A stretch of 6,172 nucleotides of DNA from Coriobacteriia bacterium (GTDB lineage: Bacteria; Actinomycetota; Coriobacteriia; Coriobacteriales; UBA8131), in the NCBI GenBank assembly GCA_009781525.1, contig WQXZ01000107.1:1-6172 (forward strand). Reading direction: 5' to 3'. How positions within the stretch are numbered: position 1 is the stretch's first letter; each line of letters begins with the position of its first letter. The notes beneath the pieces were generated by a model. It did no database searches and was not told the origin of the DNA. It saw nothing but the letters and a program-made list of their open reading frames with translations. This document shows positions 1 through 4,134 of this stretch, piece by piece. The translations under genes were made by a program, and so were the position numbers.

Positions 1-130
1 CCAAGGCTCGATAGGCTACTGCGCGGTACATCGCACCGGTATCAAGGTACGAGAAGCCTAGCTCCTGGGCGACCAGTTTAGCCACAGTGGATTTGCCCGA
101 TCCTGCAGGGCCATCAATAGCAATAATCAT
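1..130 (-). CDS. cmk: Cytidylate kinase, N-terminal part (cut by window edge)
   Basis: Cytidylate kinase phosphorylates CMP and dCMP to the diphosphates with ATP in the cytoplasm, a step in pyrimidine recycling and dCTP supply. Only the first 43 residues are in the window. They begin MIIAIDGPAGSGKSTVAK, with the P-loop GPAGSGKS at residues 7-14, and continue to LDTGAMYRAVAYRA at residues 29-42; the TGAMYRA segment is the family hallmark that separates CMP kinases from other P-loop nucleoside monophosphate kinases. The ATG lies 49 bases after the hisC stop on the same strand, with only a weak purine-rich stretch (AGAGAAGTAGTAGAG) as ribosome site, so translation may lean on read-through from hisC. 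It is probably the fourth gene of the nrdR-dut-hisC-cmk run, which would put two nucleotide enzymes under the same upstream control. Identification is firm; length and the rest of the enzyme cannot be judged. Confidence 0.95.
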   Translation of the reverse strand, partial: MIIAIDGPAGSGKSTVAKLVAQELGFSYLDTGAMYRAVAYRAL

Positions 131-179
131 CGCTCTACTACTTCTCTGAATAAATGCTCGCTAGTGCCAAAGCGTGATC

Positions 180-1271
180 TCACACCAATGAAAAAAGCTT
201 TTCAAAGACTTGGATGGTTGCGCTGACACCGGCTTCGTCACCAACACCGACACGAAGCCCATGTGGGTGGCCGAAAGAGCGAACGATGATACCGTTGGTC
301 AGCAGATCTTCGAAGGTTTTCTGAGCGTCAGGTACTTCAATCCAGATGAAGTTGCCCTGGCTTGGAATATGGCTGATGCCCAGGTTGCTGAAGCAGTCGT
401 AGAGACGGTTGCGTCCGTCGGCGTTTGCCTGGCGGCGACGTTCGACCTCAGCTGCGTCATCGAGCGAGGCTTGGGCTGCAGCTTGGGCGACAGAGTTGAC
501 ATTGAAGGGGTTGCGCACTTTGCTGACGTTTTCAACTATCGGTTCAGGGGCAAAGCCGTAACCCATCCGAATGCCAGCCAGGGAGTACATCTTGGAGAAG
601 GTGCGTAGTATTACATAGGGGCGAATGCCGTCGAAGAACTCCAGGGGGAGGGCAGCATCAGGGTCAACGATGAACTCTTCATATGCGGCGTCGACTACGA
701 CCAGCACATGCTCTGGCAAATCGACTAAGAATGCCGCTAGATCTTTATGCGTAACAATGCCGCCGGTTGGGTTGTTTGGTGTGCAGACATAGACGATCTT
801 GGTGTGCTCGTTGATCGCCGCCTTGATAGCTGGCAGGTCGTAACTACCATCTGGGAGAACCGGAGAAGTGATGATGTCAGCACCGGCAATTAGCGCTGAC
901 GACTGGTAGACCGTAAAGGAAGGAGCGCAGTAGACCACGTTATCACCTGGTTCCAGGCAGCTCTGGGCAATCAGGTCGATCAGTTCGTTTGACCCGTTAC
1001 CAAGGATAATCTGCTCAGCTGGCACGTTGTAGTGTTGGCTGAGTAGCTGGGTCAGGTGATAGGCTGATCCGTCGGGGTATTCGTTAAGCTTGGTCAGACT
1101 GTCTGCCATGGCTTGAATCGCTGACGGAAAAGGTGGCAGCGGATTCTCATTGGATGAGAGCTTATAGATAGTATCGACTTTCGCTATGTTTCTGACCTGC
1201 TCTTCGCGCAGTCCTGGCTGGTAAGGTTGAACAGCTTCGAGATTCTGCCGAAAGAATTTTTGCCACTGCAT
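180..1271 (-). CDS. hisC: Histidinol-phosphate aminotransferase
   Basis: A 363-residue fold-type I, PLP-dependent aminotransferase; HisC converts imidazole-acetol phosphate plus glutamate to histidinol phosphate in histidine synthesis. Visible landmarks are NENP (41-44), the cofactor-phosphate loop GNGSNELI (91-98), CTPNNPTG (163-170) with the PLP-contacting Asn167, VVDAAYEEF (192-200) with Asp194 and Tyr197, the Schiff-base lysine Lys227 in TFSKMYSLAGIRMGYG, Arg235, and the C-terminal Arg340 in LRVGVG that binds the substrate carboxylate. Length fits the family (about 350-370). The start is supported by AGGAGG five bases upstream (1277-1282). It sits 63 bases after dut and 49 before cmk on the same strand. 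No other his gene is visible, so it stands apart from a histidine operon here. Relatives act on aromatic amino acids or in threonine-phosphate decarboxylation, and the sequence alone does not exclude a broad aromatic specificity. Confidence 0.92.
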   Translation of the reverse strand: MQWQKFFRQNLEAVQPYQPGLREEQVRNIAKVDTIYKLSSNENPLPPFPSAIQAMADSLTKLNEYPDGSAYHLTQLLSQHYNVPAEQIILGNGSNELIDLIAQSCLEPGDNVVYCAPSFTVYQSSALIAGADIITSPVLPDGSYDLPAIKAAINEHTKIVYVCTPNNPTGGIVTHKDLAAFLVDLPEHVLVVVDAAYEEFIVDPDAALPLEFFDGIRPYVILRTFSKMYSLAGIRMGYGFAPEPIVENVSKVRNPFNVNSVAQAAAQASLDDAAEVERRRQANADGRNRLYDCFSNLGISHIPSQGNFIWIEVPDAQKTFEDLLTNGIIVRSFGHPHGLRVGVGDEAGVSATIQVFEKLFSLV

Positions 1272-1293
1272 AGTGTCCTCCTGTTATCGAATA

Positions 1294-1320
1294 GATCCGC
1301 ACGCTGGTAGTGCGCTGATC
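1294..1320 (-). other. Small hairpin between dut and hisC
   Basis: In the 63-base gap between dut and hisC, CGCAC (1298-1302) and GTGCG (1310-1314) form a 5-bp stem with a 7-base loop, extended by flanking GATC/GATC with a two-base bulge. No T-run follows on the minus strand, so it is not a convincing intrinsic terminator. It may be an RNA processing or stability element within the transcript, or chance. Confidence 0.3.
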
Positions 1321-1334
1321 GGCATCTCGCTACT

Positions 1335-1982
1335 TTAGCATAATCCACTGCTGCCAAAGCCCTGCTCACCACGTTCAGTTGGGTCAAGTTCGTCGACTTC
1401 AAGCCAGTTTACCTGTGGTACGGCAAGAATCACCAGCTGAGCGATGCGCTCGCCGCGTTTGACTTCGATAACGGTGTCGCGATTGAGGTTAATGGCTACA
1501 ACATTTAGCTCTCCGCGGTAGTGGCTGTCTATCAAGCCGGGGGCATTGGCAACAGAGAGTCCCTGGCGCAGAGCCATGCCACTGCGAGGCAGCACAAAAC
1601 CCGCATAGCCTTCGGGGATAGCCATAGCCAAACCGGTTGGTATCAAGCTGCGCTGACCTGGCTCAAGTGTGCAGTCTGCTGCAGCGTAGAGGTCAACTCC
1701 TGCATCGCCAGCGTAGGCTGGTGCGGGGAGGGGCAGGGCAGGTTGGGCGGGTGATGCTGGTGCACCGGGCGAGCCGGGCGAGCTGGGCGAGCTGGGCGCA
1801 CCAGGCGAGCCGGGCGGGCCGGGCGCAACAGCTGCATCAGGCGCACCGAGCGAGCTGGGCGCACCAACCGCCCTAGCCGCACCGGGCGGGCAAACCGCAC
1901 CATCCGCTTTAACTGCACCGCTATCGACACGCTTAACTGCAACAGTAACTCTACTGAGTCCCATGTCCCCGTCAACGGGCAT
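1335..1982 (-). CDS. dut: dUTPase with a collagen-like Gly/Ala/Ser/Pro insert
   Basis: Trimeric dUTP diphosphatase, which hydrolyses dUTP to dUMP and pyrophosphate, keeping uracil out of DNA and feeding dTMP synthesis. All five family motifs are present in order: AGDAGVDLYA (91-100), PRSGMALRQG (132-141), GLIDSHYRGEL (149-159) with the catalytic Asp152, RGERIAQLVI (177-186) and RGEQGFGSSG (204-213). The protein is 215 residues against a usual 140-155. The excess is a low-complexity stretch, about residues 24-85, between the first strand (VTVAVKRVDSGA) and the PLPAPAYAGDAG segment where normal dUTPases run straight on. The chosen ATG lies one base after the nrdR stop, with GAGGGAG (1992-1998) nine bases upstream; an in-frame ATG at 1964 has a poorer site, and longer in-frame starts would lie inside nrdR. 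The tight junction implies translational coupling with nrdR. Since the motifs and core length are intact, the enzyme is probably active and the insert a surface loop. Confidence 0.93.
   Translation of the reverse strand: MPVDGDMGLSRVTVAVKRVDSGAVKADGAVCPPGAARAVGAPSSLGAPDAAVAPGPPGSPGAPSSPSSPGSPGAPASPAQPALPLPAPAYAGDAGVDLYAAADCTLEPGQRSLIPTGLAMAIPEGYAGFVLPRSGMALRQGLSVANAPGLIDSHYRGELNVVAINLNRDTVIEVKRGERIAQLVILAVPQVNWLEVDELDPTERGEQGFGSSGLC
1731..1820 (-). repeat. 9-bp tandem repeats inside dut encoding X-X-Pro triplets
   Basis: Ten successive codon triplets ending in proline encode dut residues 55-84: GPP GSP GAP SSP SSP GSP GAP ASP AQP ALP. At DNA level they are variants of GGCTCGCCC on the minus strand, so the tract is a GC-rich 9-bp tandem repeat that keeps frame whenever whole units are gained or lost. 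Less regular Gly/Ala/Pro-rich sequence of the same kind continues upstream to about base 1913. Five of the ten units follow the collagen-like Gly-X-Pro pattern. Confidence 0.8.
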
Positions 1983-1983
1983 G

Positions 1984-2433
1984 TCAGTCAACTCCCTCAA
2001 GAGCCTGCCTGAATTCATCAGCATTTCTGAAGTCGTGATAGACAGATGCAAAGCGAATGTATGAAACAGCATCAATATCTTTCAGTCGTTCCAAAACCAT
2101 CTCACCTAAAACCTTCGAGCGAACCTCGCTTTTTAACGTGTTACGAATCGATATCTCAATATCGTCAATTAAAGCCTCAAGCCTGGCTGGTGGAATATCC
2201 CGCTTCGATGTAGCAATCATCAGCGAGCGCAGCAGTTTGTTACGGTCGAAAGGCTCAGACGACCTGTTCTTTTTTAGAACTATCAGGGTAGTCTCTGAAT
2301 GGCGCTCATAAGTCGTAAACCGAGCCCCGCACTTCAGGCACTCACGACGCCGCCGAATAGAGAGACCATCTTCCGATGGCCTTGAGTCAATTACCTTTGA
2401 ATCAGGACTACCGCATACTGTACAACGCACCAT
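1984..2433 (-). CDS. nrdR: Transcriptional repressor NrdR
   Basis: A 149-residue NrdR, the nucleotide-sensing zinc-ribbon/ATP-cone repressor that shuts off ribonucleotide reductase genes when dATP/ATP is high by binding paired or single NrdR boxes. The zinc ribbon has Cys4, Cys7, Cys32 and Cys35 (CTVCG ... CLKCG), followed by ARFTTYER (37-44), then an ATP-cone at about 49-139 starting LIVLKKNRSSEPFDRNKL. Length is the family standard. The start MVRCTVCG is preceded by two stacked Shine-Dalgarno-like runs, AGGAG then GGAGGA; the first is seven bases from the ATG and is the better spaced. An in-frame extension to 2571 is rejected because it would translate the 7-bp repeat array and the promoter. 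Its stop is one base from the dut start. A NrdR box just upstream predicts autoregulation, and dut, hisC and cmk behind it may share that control. No ribonucleotide reductase gene is in the window. Confidence 0.96.
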   Translation of the reverse strand: MVRCTVCGSPDSKVIDSRPSEDGLSIRRRRECLKCGARFTTYERHSETTLIVLKKNRSSEPFDRNKLLRSLMIATSKRDIPPARLEALIDDIEISIRNTLKSEVRSKVLGEMVLERLKDIDAVSYIRFASVYHDFRNADEFRQALEGVD

Positions 2434-2458
2434 TCCTCCACTCCTAGTTGTTTGAACG

Positions 2459-2487
2459 AGAGTAACACACAACATCTTGTGTTTCAA
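2459..2487 (-). promoter_or_regulatory. Putative nrdR-dut-hisC-cmk promoter
   Basis: On the minus strand TTGAAA (2482-2487) and TACTCT (2459-2464) are separated by exactly 17 bases, placing transcription start roughly 20 bases before the nrdR ATG. The -35 is good (4 of 6) and the -10 weak (3 of 6). The NrdR box fills the spacer, which supports the assignment because a bound repressor would block RNA polymerase directly. Confidence 0.5.
2467..2482. promoter_or_regulatory. NrdR box (operator) upstream of nrdR
   Basis: ACACAACATCTTGTGT has perfect 6-bp inverted arms (ACACAA/TTGTGT) around CATC and closely fits the known NrdR-box pattern ACACwATATnTwGTGT. It lies 33 bases upstream of the nrdR ATG and inside the spacer of the proposed promoter. 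NrdR boxes usually come in pairs about three helical turns apart; only a very degenerate partner half-site is visible near 2446-2451, so this appears to be a single operator. Confidence 0.75.
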
Positions 2488-2497
2488 TACTGGTTGC

Positions 2498-2581
2498 GCA
2501 AGCCGCAAGCCACAACCCGCAACCCGCAAGCCGCGAGTCGCAAGCCGCAAGCTGCGAGTCGCAACTAGCAACCCGCAAACC
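2498..2581. repeat. Tandem array of twelve 7-bp units
   Basis: Twelve contiguous heptamers with no spacers: GCAAGCC (four exact copies), GCAACCC (two), GCGAGTC (two), and single variants ACAACCC, GCAAGCT, GCAACTA and GCAAACC. The array fills the gap between the small membrane-protein gene and the nrdR promoter, ending 11 bases before the -35. GCAAGCCGCAAGC recurs as a higher-order pattern with GCGAGTC following, suggesting growth by slippage and block duplication. It is too short-period to be CRISPR and it is noncoding by context. Function is unknown. Confidence 0.9.
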
Positions 2582-2623
2582 CGCTACTGTCAATAGCTTT
2601 CAGAGTTATGAAGGTAAGACAGC

Positions 2624-2761
2624 CTATAGCCAAGGCTCAGTGAAGCTCATGACCGTGAACAGCACCAATGCAGCAATCACAAAGACCACCTGCCCTCGTG
2701 TCAGGTAATCACACTGCTCATTTCTATACAGCCTTACAGTATCAACCAGCCTAAGATACAT
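2624..2761 (-). CDS. Small single-pass membrane protein under SOS control
   Basis: A 45-residue ORF begins MYLRLVDTVRLYRNEQ and ends SFTEPWL before TAG. A perfect AGGAGG (2769-2774) lies seven bases from the ATG, which is the main reason to believe it. The first 24 residues are charged and Arg-rich (Arg4, 10, 13, 22); residues 25-40 (VVFVIAALVLFTVMSF) form one membrane span, and a five-residue tail remains. Arg-rich N-side residues predict the N-terminus in the cytoplasm. Two LexA boxes sit upstream, around a plausible promoter. In many Gram-positive and actinobacterial genomes a divergent neighbour of lexA is an SOS division suppressor with one membrane span plus LysM (YneA type); here no LysM follows in any frame. 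It may be a reduced division inhibitor, or a small SOS membrane peptide comparable in style to SidA or TisB. Function is inference; I do not recognise a named family. Confidence 0.7.
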   Translation of the reverse strand: MYLRLVDTVRLYRNEQCDYLTRGQVVFVIAALVLFTVMSFTEPWL

Positions 2762-2824
2762 ACCCGATCCTCCTATTTACACACCTCGGTGCGAACTGCC
2801 AGCTTGGGCAAGCCTAGGCAAAAG

Positions 2825-2838
2825 CGAACGAATGTTTG
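2825..2838. promoter_or_regulatory. LexA (SOS) box 1
   Basis: CGAACGAATGTTTG matches the Gram-positive SOS consensus CGAACRNRYGTTYC at 13 of 14 positions (final G instead of C). It lies 26 bases centre-to-centre from box 2 and overlaps the predicted transcription start of the small membrane-protein gene on the minus strand. Confidence 0.75.
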
Positions 2839-2841
2839 CAA

Positions 2842-2870
2842 AGAATAACACGAACAGACGTTCGCTGCAA
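2842..2870 (-). promoter_or_regulatory. Putative SOS promoter of the small membrane protein
   Basis: Minus-strand TTGCAG (2865-2870) and TATTCT (2842-2847) are spaced 17 bases apart. LexA box 2 occupies the spacer and box 1 covers the expected start point, so LexA would block both polymerase entry and escape. The leader to the ATG at 2761 would be about 75 bases. Confidence 0.5.
2851..2864. promoter_or_regulatory. LexA (SOS) box 2
   Basis: CGAACAGACGTTCG has perfect CGAAC/GTTCG arms and fits CGAACRNRYGTTYC at all but the last base, which here completes the symmetric actinobacterial form. It lies between the -35 and -10 of the leftward promoter and adjoins the -35 region of the possible rightward promoter at 2884. 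Confidence 0.8.
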
Positions 2871-2883
2871 GTGTAGAATCAAG

Positions 2884-2889
2884 TATAAT
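2884..2889 (+). promoter_or_regulatory. Possible rightward -10 element
   Basis: A perfect TATAAT. The hexamer 17 bases upstream (TTCGCT, 2861-2866) is a poor -35 and overlaps LexA box 2. If used, it would drive the toxin-antitoxin pair with a leader of about 175 bases and bring it under SOS control. Confidence 0.35.
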
Positions 2890-2902
2890 TTGCAAACCCA
2901 GC

Positions 2903-2925
2903 ATCCGCTGTCCAACAAAGCGGAT
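2903..2925. repeat. 7-bp inverted repeat in the toxin-antitoxin leader
   Basis: ATCCGCT (2903-2909) and AGCGGAT (2919-2925) are perfect inverted arms around a 9-base loop. No T-run follows on either strand, so it is not an evident terminator. It lies in the 2890-3070 stretch that otherwise holds no recognisable gene, only A-runs, a lone AGGAGG at 2973 and the palindrome at 3007. Confidence 0.45.
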
Positions 2926-3006
2926 AGCACCTGCTGCTTCAAAAAACTGTCCAAAAAACGGTACCGTGATTCAGGAGGTAGGCAAGATCGCAGTATGTTA
3001 CAAAAC

Positions 3007-3020
3007 GTTGTACGTACAAC
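3007..3020. promoter_or_regulatory. 14-bp perfect palindrome, candidate antitoxin operator
   Basis: GTTGTACGTACAAC is its own reverse complement and lies 51 bases before the antitoxin start. Ribbon-helix-helix antitoxins of the RelB/DinJ type repress their own operons by binding short palindromes of this style, so this is the best operator candidate. The role is inferred from position and symmetry only. Confidence 0.5.
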
Positions 3021-3070
3021 AACGAAGCACGCGCTTAGGTTTGCTATCACAAGCATAGAAAAGGAGAAAA

Positions 3071-3375
3071 GTGAACGCAATGGTGACTGCCAGAATGGCG
3101 GCAAGAAAAAAGAAGCGGGAAACAAAGTCTTGTCTGAACTGGGTACAAACCAATCACAATTCATCAACGATGTATATAACTATGTAATAAAGAACCAAGA
3201 GCTCCCGTCGCTACCCAACCAACCAACTTCGCCAAAGCGAAATCTTCAAGCAGCAATCGAGTTCATCGACAGCATCCCGATGCCTGTGAATTGGTTCAGT
3301 GTCATGACTGATGACGAGATTAGGCACGAGCGATTTTTAGCAAAAGGGTTTATAAGTGAAAGCAACGAAGTATGA
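3071..3375 (+). pseudogene. RelB/DinJ-family antitoxin, frame-disrupted
   Basis: The body (LSELGTNQSQFINDVYNYVI ... NQELPS, then DSIPMPVNWFSVMTDDEIRHERF) is a RelB/DinJ-type antitoxin: a ribbon-helix-helix N-terminus that binds DNA and dimerises, and a C-terminal part that wraps the toxin. The natural N-terminus, VNAMVTARMAARKK, starts at a GTG four bases after AAGGAG but lies one frame away from the body; unshifted it ends at a TAA after about 40 codons. The two frames meet at A AAA AAG (3106-3112), and a -1 slip there restores a continuous 101-residue antitoxin of normal size. An uninterrupted reading frame from ATG 2995 also reaches the stop but replaces the DNA-binding strand with an unrelated sequence (ERNGDCQNGGKKK), and that ATG lacks a spaced Shine-Dalgarno. 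Either an indel in the A-run has broken the gene, or -1 frameshifting expresses it. Since the toxin is also broken, decay is more likely. Confidence 0.65.
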
Positions 3376-3866
3376 GGTTGATGATTGATACGAATATAGC
3401 ACTAGACTTCATACTGCAGCGGCATCCCTTTTACAGTGCTGCACGAAAGCGGATGCTGCTGGGATATTAAAACGAAGTTGAACTATGGGCGAGCGCAGCA
3501 CAGGTTAACGACTTGTTATACGTTTTGACCAGTGGTGGCAAGTCATCAGAAAACAATACAGCCAGGCAGAGCATGCAAAAGCTCAAGCAGTGTGTACGCA
3601 TTCTAGAAATAGGCGAACGTGAGATCGACGCAGCATTGAACTCAGCATGGGATAACCTCGAAGACGCTTGCCTGTATCAAGCAGCTCTGGGTATAAAAGC
3701 AGACTATGTCATCAGCCGCAATCAGCACGATTTCTTTCTTTCAACTATCAAAACCATTGACACAGAAGAATTCTTCATTCACCTCAAAGAAACCGCTGGA
3801 ATGACGTATTCAGAAATCGATCAATCTGCACCAACCGATCACACGGAGCATTCGTCCTATGCGTAA
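3372..3866 (+). pseudogene. PIN-domain toxin with in-frame stop at codon 33
   Basis: A PIN-domain ribonuclease of the VapC-like toxin class, 164 residues if read through. It starts MRLMIDTNIALDFI with the first metal-binding acid Asp6, and its ATG overlaps the antitoxin stop as ATGA, typical of coupled toxin-antitoxin pairs. Reading stops at TAA (3468-3470) after LLGY, then continues in the same frame as NEVELWASAAQVNDLLYVLT, with the probable second acid at Asp47. The rest holds EDACLYQAALGIKADYVISRN and HDF, where Asp98 and Asp120 sit at the usual third and distal acidic sites. Because the frame is unbroken on both sides, the lesion is a single nonsense codon, not an indel. Restart at a downstream TTG (3513) would lack the first acid and is unlikely to give an active nuclease. 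The last 20 or so residues (SEIDQSAPTDHTEHSSYA) extend beyond the usual fold. Confidence 0.75.
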
Positions 3867-3891
3867 AAAATAATGTGTGCTGAAAACCACG

Positions 3892-3925
3892 CTTTGCTGA
3901 TCGACACATTGTCAATCTAGCAAAG
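3892..3925. other. Long hairpin downstream of the toxin gene
   Basis: CTTTGCT (3892-3898) pairs with AGCAAAG (3919-3925), then GAT with ATC, and GACA with TGTC around a CAT loop, with one C/A mismatch and one bulged T: about 14 base pairs in 34 bases. It begins 26 bases after the toxin stop. It has no following T-run on the plus strand, so it is not a standard intrinsic terminator, though it may protect a 3' end or mark a mobile-element end. Confidence 0.55.
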
Positions 3926-4026
3926 ACACCCAAAGGGCACAGAAGCTTGCCACCAAAGCAGCAGTGTCAATAGATTTTCCATAGCAAGCCCAAAACTTCG
4001 CCTTAGCATAACAATGAAAACAGTGC

Positions 4027-4060
4027 TTGTACAACTTGTATAAGTATGATACCGTATAGC
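4027..4060 (+). promoter_or_regulatory. Possible promoter region of the lipoprotein genes
   Basis: The 268-base gap 3867-4134 holds no recognisable gene. Near its end is an AT-rich stretch with TTGTAC (4027), TATAAG (4039-4044), TATGAT (4045-4050) and TATAGC (4055-4060). Several are good -10 look-alikes, but none has a proper -35 at 16-18 bases, so the exact promoter is undecided. Confidence 0.3.
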
Positions 4061-4134
4061 AATCACCGAGATTTAAGCATGGAGTGGTGGCGCAAAGCTA
4101 GTGCTTAGCGAGCAAAAGGGAGGCGAAGAATCTC

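Noticed and set aside
210..608. Open frame of 132 codons on the plus strand
   Set aside because: It lies antisense inside hisC, lacks a ribosome site and resembles no protein; it is a shadow of the real gene.
2436..2451. Second NrdR box about 31 bp from the first
   Set aside because: Only one half-site (TAGTTGT) is recognisable and the other arm does not match.
2434..2571. N-terminal extension of nrdR to an upstream ATG
   Set aside because: It would translate the promoter, NrdR box and 7-bp array into a repetitive Arg/Leu peptide; NrdR proteins begin at MxCxxC and the inner ATG has Shine-Dalgarno sequences.
2498..2581. CRISPR array
   Set aside because: Units are only 7 bp and contiguous, with no spacers.
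2814..3167. 117-codon minus-strand frame
   Set aside because: It overlaps the antitoxin and the SOS control region, has no ribosome site and no recognisable protein sequence.
3468..3470. TAA read as an amino acid (recoding)
   Set aside because: All other genes here use TAA, TAG or TGA as normal stops, and the partner antitoxin is also disrupted, so a nonsense mutation is simpler.
3872..3910. Intrinsic terminator from AATGTGT/ACACATT arms
   Set aside because: The loop would be 25 bases and competes with the much better hairpin at 3892-3925; the only T-run is on the minus strand, where no gene ends.
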